Source of the DNA: DATDPM01 sp963841995
GTDB lineage: Bacteria > Pseudomonadota > Alphaproteobacteria > DATDPM01
Length of the DNA stretch: 64,000 nucleotides
Direction: 5' to 3'
Assembly (NCBI GenBank): GCA_963841995.1
Contig: CAWJEX010000017.1
Coordinates: forward strand, 62,001 to 126,000
Positions 43,853 to 53,054 of this stretch are shown here, piece after piece; position 1 is the stretch's first letter, and each line of letters starts with the position of its first letter. Both the position numbers and the translations under genes were made by a program. Below the pieces are notes generated by a model. The model was given only the letters and a program-made list of their open reading frames with translations, ran no database searches and was not told the DNA's origin.

Positions 43853-46741
43853 CTAAAGCGTCAGGGCCTGATCGACCAATTGCCGCTGTTCCGCGACATG
43901 GCGGCTATGCAAGCCGGTCGCGGGCGAAGCCAATTCGCCGCGACCCACATAGACCGGGGTCTTGCTCGCGGTCTTGACTTGCGTCAGCACATCTTGAATA
44001 CGCGGCGCCACAAAAGTCCAGGCACCCATATTCATCGGCTCCTCCTGGCACCAGATGACGTCCGCCTTGGGGAAGCGCGCAAGTTCCGCGGCCAGCGCCC
44101 GGTACGGGAACGGATAGAGCTGTTCCAGACGGATGAAGAAGACATTTTTCAAGTCGCGCTTTTGCCGTTCCTCCCACAAATCGTAATAGACCTTGCCCGA
44201 GCACAAGACGACCCGTTTTACGTCGTCATCGGGGCAAAGCCGGCCATGCTCGAGAAGCACGCGATGGAACGAGCTGCCTTCCGCCATCATGTCGAAGGAC
44301 GAAACGGCGAGTTTGTGGCGCAGCAGCGATTTCGGCGTGAAGACGATCAGCGGTTTGCGGAACGGACGGCGCACCTGGCGGCGCAGAATGTGGAAAAAGC
44401 TGGCCGGGGTCGTGCAATTGGCGACCTGGAGATTGTCCTGGGCGCAGAGCTGCAAGTACCGCTCCATGCGGCCGGAAGAATGTTCCGGCCCCTGGCCTTC
44501 ATAGCCATGGGGCAGCAACATGACGAGGCCGGACATGCGCAGCCATTTTGATTCGCCGGAGCAGATAAACTGATCGATGATGGCCTGCGCGCCATTGGCG
44601 AAATCGCCGAACTGGGCCTCCCAGATGACCAGCGCGTGAGGCTCGGCCAAGCTGTAGCCGTATTCGAACCCCAATACCGACGCTTCCGAAAGCGGGCTGT
44701 CGATGACCTCGAACAGCGCCTGCCCTTTCGCGAGATTATTGAGCGGAATGAACCGGTCTTCGGTTTCTTGATCGATCAGGACGGCGTGACGCTGGCTAAA
44801 GGTGCCGCGTCCCGAATCCTGGCCGCTCAGGCGCACCGGAGTGCCTTCGCTCAGAAGCGTGCCGAAGGCGAGGGCTTCGGCGGTTGCCCAATCGATATCG
44901 GCCCCCTTCTCGATGGTCTCGCGCTTGGCCGTGAATTGCCGTTCCAGCTTCGGATGAAGATGGAAGGATTTCGGCACTTTGACCAGCTGCAGGCCGATAT
45001 TGCGGAGCATCTTTTCCGGCACCGCCGTCTCGCCGCGCCGCGCTTCCCCGCGCGCCACTTCGAATCCGCTCCACGTACCCTCGAGCCAATCGGCTTTGTT
45101 GGGCTTATAGGCCTTCGACGAAGCGAGAGCGTCTTCGAGAATGCGTTGAAACTCCGCGACCATTGCATCCGCCTCGCCGACCGCGAGCGTGCCTTCGTTT
45201 TCGAGTCTTTCGGCGTAGATTTCACGCGTCGTCGGATGCTTGCCGATGGTCTTGTACATCAGCGGTTGGGTGAAGGCCGGCTCGTCGCTTTCATTGTGGC
45301 CGAAGCGGCGGTAGCAGAACATGTCGACCACCACATCTTTCTTGAATTGCTGGCGGAATTCCATCGCGAGCCCCGAGACGAACACCACCGCCTCCGGATC
45401 GTCGCCGTTGACATGGAAAATCGGGGCTTGAACGCCCTTCGCCAAATCCGAGCAATAGGGTGAGGATCGGGAATAGTTGGGGCTGGTGGTGAAGCCGATT
45501 TGATTGTTGACGATGAAATGGATCGTGCCGCCGGTGCGATATCCTTTCAATTCGGCAAGATCGAATGTCTCGGCGACCAAGCCCTGGCCGGCGAAGGCGG
45601 CATCGCCGTGCATCAACAATCCCATGACCTTGTCGCGCATATCGCGCGCGCCATTGCCGGTGCTCCGCCGGGTCTGCTTTGCCCGCACCTTGCCGAGTAC
45701 GACCGGATCGACGGCTTCGAGATGCGAAGGATTGGCGGTGAGCGAGACATGCACTATGTGCCCTTCCACATCGCGGTCAGAGGAGGTGCCGAGGTGATAT
45801 TTCACGTCGCCGGAGCCGAGCACGTCGTCGGGGAACGCGGTACCGCCCTGGAACTCGGAAAAGATCGCGGCAAACGGCTTTCCCAGGAAGTTGGCGAGCA
45901 CATTGAGGCGGCCGCGGTGTGGCATGCCGACGATAATCTCTTCCACACCGAGGGAGGCGCCGCTGGATAAAATTTGTTCAAGGGCCGGAATCGCGGATTC
46001 GGAGCCATCGAGCCCGAAACGCTTGGTGCCGGTGAATTTGCGGTCGAGGAATCGCTCGAAGGTTTCGGCGGAGGTCAAACCGGCGAGGATTGCACGTTTG
46101 TTCTGCGCCGAATAACTCGGCTGAGATTCGTTGCGCTCGACGCGCTCCTGAATCCAATTCTTTTGATCGGGATCCTGGATATGCATGAATTCGACGCCAA
46201 CCGAGCGGCAATAAGTCCGGTGAAGTTTTTCCAGGATGAGCCGGAGCGTCGCCCGCTCGAAGCCCATGAATTTGCCGACATAGATTTCGCGGTCGAGATC
46301 GGCTTCGGTAAACCCATACGTCTCGGGCTGAAGCTCGGGATGCGCGCCGCGGCCTTCCAGGCCGAGGGGATCGAGATCGGCCATCAAATGGCCGCGCACG
46401 CGATAGGCGCGGATCATAGCGATCGCCCGGATCGAGTCTCGGCAGGCAGAACGCAATTGCTCCGAAATTTCCTCGCTCGGAATTCCAGCTTGTGGGAGGC
46501 GCCCGGGCGCCGCAGCACCATTCGCGCCGTTAGCGCCGATCACTTTGGTTTTGCGGGGCGCCCAACTCGCCCCTTTCAGATCGGAGACCAGATGGCTGGC
46601 GTCATCGCCGAGGGACGCAAAATAGGCGGCCCAACTCGAATCGACCGAACCCGGGTCTTCCAAATATTGGAGGTAGAGCTCGGCAACGACGGTAGCATTC
46701 GCGCCGACGAGCAAAGAGTCTTGGGTGTTTCGCGATTCCAT
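43853..46741 (-). CDS. sucA: 2-oxoglutarate dehydrogenase E1
   Basis: Thiamin-diphosphate-dependent decarboxylase of 2-oxoglutarate, 962 residues, uninterrupted. It has the OGDH N-terminal segment YLQYLEDPGSVDSSWAAYF, the RVRGHLMADLDPLG region, the active-site HRGRLNVLANFLGKP and LGTSSDRD, and the transketolase-like C-terminal part with LPHGYEGQGPEHSSGRMERYLQL and EEPMNMGAWTF. It is first of sucA-sucB-lpd, and the sucCD pair lies directly upstream on the same strand. Confidence 0.98.
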   Translation of the reverse strand: MESRNTQDSLLVGANATVVAELYLQYLEDPGSVDSSWAAYFASLGDDASHLVSDLKGASWAPRKTKVIGANGANGAAAPGRLPQAGIPSEEISEQLRSACRDSIRAIAMIRAYRVRGHLMADLDPLGLEGRGAHPELQPETYGFTEADLDREIYVGKFMGFERATLRLILEKLHRTYCRSVGVEFMHIQDPDQKNWIQERVERNESQPSYSAQNKRAILAGLTSAETFERFLDRKFTGTKRFGLDGSESAIPALEQILSSGASLGVEEIIVGMPHRGRLNVLANFLGKPFAAIFSEFQGGTAFPDDVLGSGDVKYHLGTSSDRDVEGHIVHVSLTANPSHLEAVDPVVLGKVRAKQTRRSTGNGARDMRDKVMGLLMHGDAAFAGQGLVAETFDLAELKGYRTGGTIHFIVNNQIGFTTSPNYSRSSPYCSDLAKGVQAPIFHVNGDDPEAVVFVSGLAMEFRQQFKKDVVVDMFCYRRFGHNESDEPAFTQPLMYKTIGKHPTTREIYAERLENEGTLAVGEADAMVAEFQRILEDALASSKAYKPNKADWLEGTWSGFEVARGEARRGETAVPEKMLRNIGLQLVKVPKSFHLHPKLERQFTAKRETIEKGADIDWATAEALAFGTLLSEGTPVRLSGQDSGRGTFSQRHAVLIDQETEDRFIPLNNLAKGQALFEVIDSPLSEASVLGFEYGYSLAEPHALVIWEAQFGDFANGAQAIIDQFICSGESKWLRMSGLVMLLPHGYEGQGPEHSSGRMERYLQLCAQDNLQVANCTTPASFFHILRRQVRRPFRKPLIVFTPKSLLRHKLAVSSFDMMAEGSSFHRVLLEHGRLCPDDDVKRVVLCSGKVYYDLWEERQKRDLKNVFFIRLEQLYPFPYRALAAELARFPKADVIWCQEEPMNMGAWTFVAPRIQDVLTQVKTASKTPVYVGRGELASPATGLHSRHVAEQRQLVDQALTL

Positions 46742-46884
46742 GGCCGGCCGGAGGGTGCCGCGTTCTAAAGGGCGCGGTCTGATTAGAGATACATAACTAT
46801 GGTTAAGATGTTGTTGCTGGAAGGGCCAATGTCAAAAGGCCAAAAACATCGACCCTCGATGCGGCATTTCCGGGGAAATCCGTG

Positions 46885-47757
46885 TTATTTCAGCTTCTTG
46901 ACCAATAAAGCGGCGGTTTCGCCCGGAGTCTTGGCGACCGCGATCCCGGCACTTTTCAGGGCTTCGATCTTGTCTTCGGCCCTTCCCTTGCCTCCCGAGA
47001 CGATGGCCCCCGCATGACCCATGCGGCGACCCGGCGGCGCGGTGCGCCCGGCGATGAAGGCAACCACCGGCTTTTTGGAGCGCGCTGATTTCAGAAAGGC
47101 GGCGGCTTCCTCTTCGGCGGTGCCGCCGATTTCGCCGATCAACACGATACCGCGGGTGTCACGATCGGCCAGAAACAGTTCGAGGCAATCGATGAAATTC
47201 GTACCATTCACCGGATCCCCGCCGATCCCAATGCAGGTCGATTGACCGAGCCCGGCCGCCGTCGTGTACGCGACCGCCTCGTAAGTGAGGGTTCCGGAGC
47301 GCGAGACGATGCCGACATGGCCGGGCTTGTGGATATGCCCCGGCATGATCCCGATTTTACACGCGCCGGGCGTGATGATGCCGGGACAATTGGGGCCGAT
47401 AAGGCGCGTCTTCGATCCTTGCAAGGCGCGTTTGACTCGGACCATGTCGAGCACGGGAATGCCTTCGGTGATGCAGACGACGAGTTTCACCTCGGCGTCG
47501 ATCGCCTCCAGAATCGCATCGGCGGCAAAAGGCGGCGGCACGTAAATGACGCTGGCATCGGCACCGGTTTTCGCCGCCGCCTCGGCGACCGTATCGAAAA
47601 CCGGGAGATCGAGATGCTTCGTGCCGCCTTTGCCCGGCGTCACACCGCCGACCATTTTCGTGCCGTAAGCAATCGCCTGTTCGGAATGGAAAGTGCCTTG
47701 GGCCCCGGTAAAACCCTGACAGATCACCTTCGTCTTTTTGTCGACGAGGACCGCCAT
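46885..47757 (-). CDS. sucD: Succinyl-CoA synthetase alpha subunit (pair 1)
   Basis: A 290-residue CoA-binding and phosphohistidine-carrying subunit. It opens VLVDKKTKVICQGFTGAQGTFHSEQAI, has the CoA fold segment VTPGKGGTKHLDLPVF, and keeps the phosphorylated histidine in GRRMGHAGAIVSGG. The ATG overlaps the sucC stop by one base. This pair sits next to sucA and its partner sucC resembles canonical TCA-cycle SucC most closely. Confidence 0.93.
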   Translation of the reverse strand: MAVLVDKKTKVICQGFTGAQGTFHSEQAIAYGTKMVGGVTPGKGGTKHLDLPVFDTVAEAAAKTGADASVIYVPPPFAADAILEAIDAEVKLVVCITEGIPVLDMVRVKRALQGSKTRLIGPNCPGIITPGACKIGIMPGHIHKPGHVGIVSRSGTLTYEAVAYTTAAGLGQSTCIGIGGDPVNGTNFIDCLELFLADRDTRGIVLIGEIGGTAEEEAAAFLKSARSKKPVVAFIAGRTAPPGRRMGHAGAIVSGGKGRAEDKIEALKSAGIAVAKTPGETAALLVKKLK

Positions 47758-48926
47758 TACGCCGCACTCCGCACGGCTTTGACGATTTTGCGCGCGGCGT
47801 CTTCCAAGCTATTCGCGGCGATAATTTTCAAGCCCGATTTGGCGAGGATTTCCTTTCCCAATTCGACGTTGGTGCCTTCCAGGCGAACCACCAACGGCAC
47901 CACGAGATTCACTTCGCGCATGGCAGCGATGATCCCTTCCGCGATCACGTCGCAGCGCATAATGCCGCCGAAAATATTGACCATGATTCCTTCGACCTTC
48001 GGATCGCGCACAATCAATTTGAAGGCCGTCGCGACGCGCTCGCGAGTGGCACCGCCGCCGACATCGAGAAAATTCGCGGGGTCGCCGCCTGCTATCTTGA
48101 TCGTGTCCATGGTCGCCATGGCAAGACCGGCGCCATTCACCATGCAGCCGATATTACCGTCGAGCTTGACGTAATTGAGGCCGTTGCGCGCCGCTTCGGT
48201 TTCGGTCGCGTCTTCTTCGTCTTCGTCGCGAAGCTCTTCGATTTCCTTGTGACGGAATAGCGCGTTGTCGTCGAAATTCATCTTGGCGTCGAGCGCCAGC
48301 ACCCTGCCGTCCTTGGTGACGACGAGGGGATTGATCTCGATCAGGCTCGCATCGCAGGTGATGAAAGCCAGGTAAAGCGCGGTCAACAGCTCGATCGCCT
48401 TGGCCGCGACGTCTCCTGAAAGACCTAAACGAAACACCACTTTGCGCGCATGGAAGGGTTCGATGCCGCTGGCCGGATCGATCGCAACCTTGATGAGCCG
48501 TTTCGGCTCCTTGGCGGCGACCTCTTCGATATCCATGCCGCCGGCATCCGATGCGAGAATGGTGACGCGGCTGGTCGCGCGATCGATCAACAGGCTGGCA
48601 TAGAGCTCGTTGGCGATGCCGCAGCCTTCTTCGACATAGACCCGTTTGACTTCCTTGCCCTCGGGCCCCGTTTGCCTGGTGACGAGCTTGGTGCCGAGCA
48701 ACGCCTTGGCGGCATCGCGCACGTCGGCGATGGTTTTGACGACCTTGATGCCCCCAGCCTTGCCACGACCGCCGGCGTGAATTTGCGCTTTGACGACCCA
48801 GACATTGCCGCCCAGAGTCTTGGCGGCTTGCTCGGCCTCCTTCGGCGTATAGGCAACGGCGCCGCGCGGCACCGCCACGCCGAAACGGGCGAGCAGCTGC
48901 TTAGCCTGATATTCGTGGATATTCAT
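47757..48926 (-). CDS. sucC: Succinyl-CoA synthetase beta subunit (pair 1)
   Basis: A 389-residue ADP-forming beta subunit with an ATP-grasp domain. It begins MNIHEYQAKQLLARFGVAVPRG and holds AQIHAGGRGKAGGIK, DASLIEINPLVV, DAKMNFDDNALFRH, the canonical LDGNIGCMVNGAGLAMATMD and NIFGGIMRCDVIAEG. These match the usual TCA-cycle enzyme. It lacks the short insert seen in rhizobial SucC after GRGK. Together with sucD pair 1 and sucAB-lpd it makes the 2-oxoglutarate to succinate branch. Confidence 0.93.
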   Translation of the reverse strand: MNIHEYQAKQLLARFGVAVPRGAVAYTPKEAEQAAKTLGGNVWVVKAQIHAGGRGKAGGIKVVKTIADVRDAAKALLGTKLVTRQTGPEGKEVKRVYVEEGCGIANELYASLLIDRATSRVTILASDAGGMDIEEVAAKEPKRLIKVAIDPASGIEPFHARKVVFRLGLSGDVAAKAIELLTALYLAFITCDASLIEINPLVVTKDGRVLALDAKMNFDDNALFRHKEIEELRDEDEEDATETEAARNGLNYVKLDGNIGCMVNGAGLAMATMDTIKIAGGDPANFLDVGGGATRERVATAFKLIVRDPKVEGIMVNIFGGIMRCDVIAEGIIAAMREVNLVVPLVVRLEGTNVELGKEILAKSGLKIIAANSLEDAARKIVKAVRSAA

Positions 48927-49084
48927 CGACGCCGGGCTTTGAGACGCCAGCAGATTGTGGCGTCTCTAGCAAAAGCCGAAATACCGCCCGGGCGCAAGCC
49001 CCGTGGCGGTTATAATCCGCCGCTAAAATGCCGCGTTAAGCCGTTCGCCGTGGGAATCGCCTCTTGCCGGCCTCATAACGGTCA

Positions 49085-49134
49085 GCCGTCAGGCGGTTTC
49101 GTATCGGCCAGCCGCCGTCAGGCGGTTTCGTATC
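49085..49134. repeat. Tandem duplication of the end of the ACT-protein gene
   Basis: A 21-base stretch covering the last codons and stop of the ACT-domain gene (49114-49134) is repeated exactly at 49085-49105, a period of 29 bases. The second copy lies beyond the stop and is non-coding. Confidence 0.8.
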
Positions 49135-49642
49135 TGAAAGTGAGCTTGAGCTCACCGGCCAGACTTACGATCGCGGCCAAACAAGCGGGGGCGCGTTCGT
49201 CACGAACGGAAATGGCGAATCGGGCGATATATTGACTACCCATCGCACCGGCCAGCCGCTCTGCGTTCATACGGATGACCCGGGCGCTGTGTTGATCCAT
49301 GATTTTGATGATCTTGGCCACGAGGCCCGGCCGGTCACCGCCCGAAAGGATCACCCGGTGGGTAATGCGGCTGGTGACGCCCAGCGTGGTCTTGACCTGG
49401 ATCTCCTTTACCCGCAACTCGCCGCCCCGGACTTCCGGCAAGGCTCCGATTTCGAGCCGCAGCCCATCGATCGTCATGTCTTTCGGCATTTCATAGAGCA
49501 TGGTGAGTTCCGCCGCCTCGCCCAGCCCGGCGAAGGTCAAATCCCCCAAGCTGCCGCCCATCTCGAAAAGCCGTCCAGTGATCTTCGAGATCAGGCCCGC
49601 TCGATCGGGACCGATATAGGAAATGAGTGCATTGTCGGCCAT
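49118..49642 (-). CDS. Double-ACT-domain protein (GcvR-like)
   Basis: A 174-residue protein of two ACT domains: residues 1-80 (ISYIGPDRAGLISKITGRLFEMGGSLGDLTFAGLG) and 92-170 (HRVILSGGDRPGLVAKIIKIMDQHSARVIRMNAERL). This build matches GcvR, the glycine cleavage system regulator, and related amino-acid sensors. No DNA-binding domain is present, so it would act through a partner or as a metabolite-binding regulator. It sits between the two sucCD pairs, transcribed in the same direction, which may mean it senses a metabolite linked to succinyl-CoA metabolism. That link is inference. Confidence 0.8.
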   Translation of the reverse strand: MADNALISYIGPDRAGLISKITGRLFEMGGSLGDLTFAGLGEAAELTMLYEMPKDMTIDGLRLEIGALPEVRGGELRVKEIQVKTTLGVTSRITHRVILSGGDRPGLVAKIIKIMDQHSARVIRMNAERLAGAMGSQYIARFAISVRDERAPACLAAIVSLAGELKLTFRYETA

Positions 49643-49676
49643 GTGAGAAAATCCTCCCTTTTCTGACCGTCGCGAT

Positions 49677-50555
49677 CTAGCCCTTCATGGCCTTGACCAT
49701 GGCCTGGCCGATATCGACGATTGTTTCCGCCACGACCACGCCCGCGCTCTTCAGTGCATCTTTTTTGGCGTCCGCGGTTTCCTTGCCCCCTGAAACGATG
49801 GCGCCGGCGTGACCCATGCGTCTGCCCGGCGGTGCCGCAGCCCCCGCAATGAAAGCCGCCACCGGCTTTTTCCTCGTCTTCCACGACTTTATGAATTCGG
49901 CAGCATCAACTTCGGCGGTACCGCCGATTTCGCCGATCATCACAATTGCGTCGGTGTCCGGATCGTCGAGGAAAAGCGTCAGCGCATCGATGAAATTGGT
50001 GCCGTTCACCGGATCGCCGCCGATGCCGATGACGGTCGATTGACCGAGCCCCGCGGTGCCGGTGCGGACCGCGGTCTCGTAACTGAGCGTGCCTGAGCGC
50101 GACACCACGCCGATCTTGCCCGGCTTATGAATATAGCCCGGCATAATTCCGATTTTCCCGATGCCCGGAGAAATGACGCCGGGGCAGTTGGGACCGACGA
50201 GCCGCGTCTTCTTGCCTTTCATTTCGGCTTTGACCCGCTGCATGTCGCGAACCGGGATACCATCGGTAATGCAGACGACAAGATCGAGGCCGGCATCAAC
50301 CGCTTCGAGAATCGCGTCCGCCGCAAAAGGAGGCGGGACATAAATGCCGGAGGCATTGGCGCCGGTCTTCACCACCGCTTCCGCCACGGTGTTAAAGACG
50401 GGCAGATTCAAATGCGTCGTGCCGCCTTTATCCGGGGTGACGCCACCCACCATCGTCGTGCCATATTTGATCGCCTGTTCCGAATGGAACGTGCCTTGGG
50501 CTCCGGTGAAGCCCTGGCAGATGATCTTCGATTCGCGCGTGATGAGGACCGACAT
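49677..50555 (-). CDS. sucD: Succinyl-CoA synthetase-type alpha subunit (pair 2)
   Basis: A 292-residue second alpha subunit, clearly homologous to pair 1 (CQGFTGAQGTFHSEQAI, PNCPGVISPG, SRSGTLSYE, IGGDPVNGTNFID). The active histidine is kept in GRRMGHAGAIVSGG. Differences cluster in the middle and the C-terminus (VVVAETIVDIGQAMVKAMKG). It overlaps its beta subunit by one base exactly as pair 1 does, so the pairs arose by duplication or one replaced a lost copy. It may use succinate or another dicarboxylate such as malate. Confidence 0.88.
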   Translation of the reverse strand: MSVLITRESKIICQGFTGAQGTFHSEQAIKYGTTMVGGVTPDKGGTTHLNLPVFNTVAEAVVKTGANASGIYVPPPFAADAILEAVDAGLDLVVCITDGIPVRDMQRVKAEMKGKKTRLVGPNCPGVISPGIGKIGIMPGYIHKPGKIGVVSRSGTLSYETAVRTGTAGLGQSTVIGIGGDPVNGTNFIDALTLFLDDPDTDAIVMIGEIGGTAEVDAAEFIKSWKTRKKPVAAFIAGAAAPPGRRMGHAGAIVSGGKETADAKKDALKSAGVVVAETIVDIGQAMVKAMKG

Positions 50556-51721
50556 TACGCCACCTTCTTAACGGCTTCGACGATCTTCTTTGCCGCTTCG
50601 TCCATCGAAGCGCAAGGCTGAATCGGCAAACCGGATTTTTCGAGAATTTCACGCCCCAACTCGACATTTGTGCCTTCGAGGCGAACGACGAGAGGCTTCT
50701 TGAGCCCGACTTCGCGGGCGGCATTCACCAGACCCTCGGCAATCGAATTGCAGCGCATCATGCCGCCGAAGATGTTGAGCAAAATTCCCTTCACGTCGGG
50801 ATCGGAATAGACGAGCTTGAATGCCGCAGCGACCCGTTCGGGCGTTGCCGCACCGGCGACATCCATAAAATTGGCGGCGGCACCCCCGTAATGCTTCAGG
50901 ATGTCCATAGTCGCCATCGAAAGGCCAGCGCCGTTGACCATCAGGCCGATGGAGCCCGGCAATTTTATATAGTTGAGATCGTGACGCGCCGCTTCGAGTT
51001 CCAGCGGATCGATTTCATCGTCGTCGCGCAGCTCGGTGATGTCACGGTGACGGAACAACGCGTTGTCGTCAAAACTCATTTTGCAATCGAGTGCCATGAT
51101 GTCGCCGGTCTTGGTCACCACCAGCGGATTGATTTCGAGCAGAGACGCATCGAGATCGTAGAACGCGCGGAAGCAATTGAGGATCACTTTTTGCGCCGCT
51201 CGCGCCATCTTGCCCTTCAAGCCGAGATCATAAGAAAGGCTGCGGGCGTGGTGTTGATGCAGCTCTTGGGCCGGGGCGAGGCGAATTTTAAGAATCTTGT
51301 CGGGCGATTTCTCCGCCACCTCTTCGATATCCATGCCACCTTCGGTGGAGGCAATGATGGTGATGCCCGCGGTTTCGCGGTCGTTCAGAATTGAGAAATA
51401 GAGTTCACGATCATAGGCCACGCCGGCTTCGATATAGACGCGGTGAACAGGGCGGCCCTTCGGTCCGGTTTGATGGGTGACCAACGTCATATTGAACATC
51501 TTGTCGGCCGCGTCGACCGCCTCGTCCGCCGACCGCACGAGTTTCACGCCTCCGGCCTTGCCGCGGCCGCCGGCGTGAATCTGGGCTTTGACCACCATCA
51601 ATTCTTCGTCGAGCCACTTGGCGACGTTTTCGGCCTCATGCGCCTTAAAGGCGATATCGCCCAAAGGCACGGGCACGCCATACTTCGCGAGAAGTTGCTT
51701 CGCTTGATATTCGTGGATATC
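50555..51721 (-). CDS. sucC: Succinyl-CoA synthetase-type beta subunit (pair 2)
   Basis: A 388-residue ATP-grasp subunit starting MDIHEYQAKQLLAKYGVPVPLG. It keeps AQIHAGGRGKAGGVK and DASLLEINPLVV but departs from canonical SucC elsewhere: LPGSIGLMVNGAGLSMATMD in place of LDGNIGCMVNGAGLAMATMD, and MMRCNSIAEGLV for IMRCDVIAEGII. The divergence is large for a recent duplicate. It follows mdh on the same strand, 224 bases away. A malate-CoA ligase (MtkA) role is a possible alternative. Start 51721 is chosen over 51763 by homology. Confidence 0.88.
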   Translation of the reverse strand, partial: DIHEYQAKQLLAKYGVPVPLGDIAFKAHEAENVAKWLDEELMVVKAQIHAGGRGKAGGVKLVRSADEAVDAADKMFNMTLVTHQTGPKGRPVHRVYIEAGVAYDRELYFSILNDRETAGITIIASTEGGMDIEEVAEKSPDKILKIRLAPAQELHQHHARSLSYDLGLKGKMARAAQKVILNCFRAFYDLDASLLEINPLVVTKTGDIMALDCKMSFDDNALFRHRDITELRDDDEIDPLELEAARHDLNYIKLPGSIGLMVNGAGLSMATMDILKHYGGAAANFMDVAGAATPERVAAAFKLVYSDPDVKGILLNIFGGMMRCNSIAEGLVNAAREVGLKKPLVVRLEGTNVELGREILEKSGLPIQPCASMDEAAKKIVEAVKKVA

Positions 51722-51945
51722 CATCTTGCCCCGCCCTATATCGGCCGACGCGGTTGTCACCACCGCTTAAAGCCCCCAAAACAAAGCCCGCATTAATAGC
51801 CATGCGCCGGACCTCGCGCAACCGTTCCGACTCGCCTTGCCGCCATCAATCCTGAGGCGAATTGCCGCGCCTGAACCTTGTCTTGCGCTGCAGCGATTAT
51901 TTCAAGCTTTTCCGCGCTGCAGCATTGGTGGGCTTCAAATCGCGA

Positions 51946-52908
51946 TTATCCGCCCTTGGCCAGGATTTTCGCCGATGCCTCGAGCAAGCCGCGGACCGCG
52001 TCGCAAGATTTGGTGAACATGGCCTGCTCGCTGGAGTTGAGTTCGATCTCGATGATCTTTTCGACGCCACCGGCGCCGATCACCACCGGCACGCCCACAT
52101 AGAGGTCACGGACGCCGTATTGACCGGTTAACCATACGGCACAGGGCATGACCCGCTTCTTGTCACGAAGATAGGATTCGGCCATTTCGATCGCGGCCGT
52201 CGCCGGCGCGTAAAAGGCCGAACCGGTCTTGAGCAAGGCGACGATCTCGCCGCCGCCCATGCGCGTGCGCTCGACGATTGCATCGATGCGCTCTTGGGTG
52301 CTCCAACCCATTTTGATCACATCCGGCAACGGTATTCCGCCCACGGTCGAATAACGCACCAGCGGCACCATGGTGTCGCCGTGGCCGCCGAGAACGAAGG
52401 CGCCCACATCTTCGACGGACACCTTGAATTCATCGGCGAGGAAATAACGGAAGCGCGCGGTATCGAGCACGCCGGCCATGCCGACGACCTTATTGTGCGG
52501 CAGCCCGCTTTTTTCGCGGAGTACCCAAACCATCGCGTCCAGCGGATTGGTGACGCAGATGACGAAGGCCTTCGGGCAATGCTTTTTGATCGCCTGCCCG
52601 ACGGCATCCATGACCTTGGCGTTGATTTCGATCAGGTCGTCGCGGCTCATGCCCGGCTTGCGCGGAACGCCCGCGGTCACGACGACGACGTCCGAGCCTT
52701 CGAGATCCTTATAGTCGTTGGTGCCGGTATAGCGGCCATCGAAGCCTGCTACCGGGGACGACTGAACGATATCGAGCGCCTTGCCCTGCGGGACGCCCTC
52801 GACGACGTCGAACAGGACGACGTCGCCGAGTTCCTTAAGGCCGGCGAGATGGGCCAGCGTTCCGCCAATGTTCCCGGCGCCGACCAGGGCGATCTTATTA
52901 CGCGCCAT
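51946..52908 (-). CDS. mdh: Malate dehydrogenase
   Basis: A 320-residue NAD-dependent, lactate-dehydrogenase-like malate dehydrogenase of the alphaproteobacterial type. It has the NAD motif VGAGNIGGTLAHL, substrate arginines in GVPRKPGMSRDDL and LDTARFRYFLA, and the catalytic histidine in GGHGDTMVPLVRY. The ATG at 52908 follows AAAGGGAGGAG, a very strong ribosome-binding site. It leads the mdh-sucCD series. Confidence 0.97.
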   Translation of the reverse strand: MARNKIALVGAGNIGGTLAHLAGLKELGDVVLFDVVEGVPQGKALDIVQSSPVAGFDGRYTGTNDYKDLEGSDVVVVTAGVPRKPGMSRDDLIEINAKVMDAVGQAIKKHCPKAFVICVTNPLDAMVWVLREKSGLPHNKVVGMAGVLDTARFRYFLADEFKVSVEDVGAFVLGGHGDTMVPLVRYSTVGGIPLPDVIKMGWSTQERIDAIVERTRMGGGEIVALLKTGSAFYAPATAAIEMAESYLRDKKRVMPCAVWLTGQYGVRDLYVGVPVVIGAGGVEKIIEIELNSSEQAMFTKSCDAVRGLLEASAKILAKGG

Positions 52909-53054
52909 AACTCCTCCCTTTACGCACCCCATCCGGCCGAAAAGCCTAAAGACATAAGGCCGTCCGGGTCTTTGCCCGGCAACGGTGCTGCAAGCCTAGG
53001 TAACGTGATTCGCCCGGGAAGGGCAAGAAAAGAGGGAGGGTTAAGGTTTAGGCC

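Noticed and set aside
42971..44551. A 526-codon open frame opposite sucB and sucA
   Set aside because: Antisense shadow of two conserved enzymes; composition is Arg/Gln-rich and matches no family.
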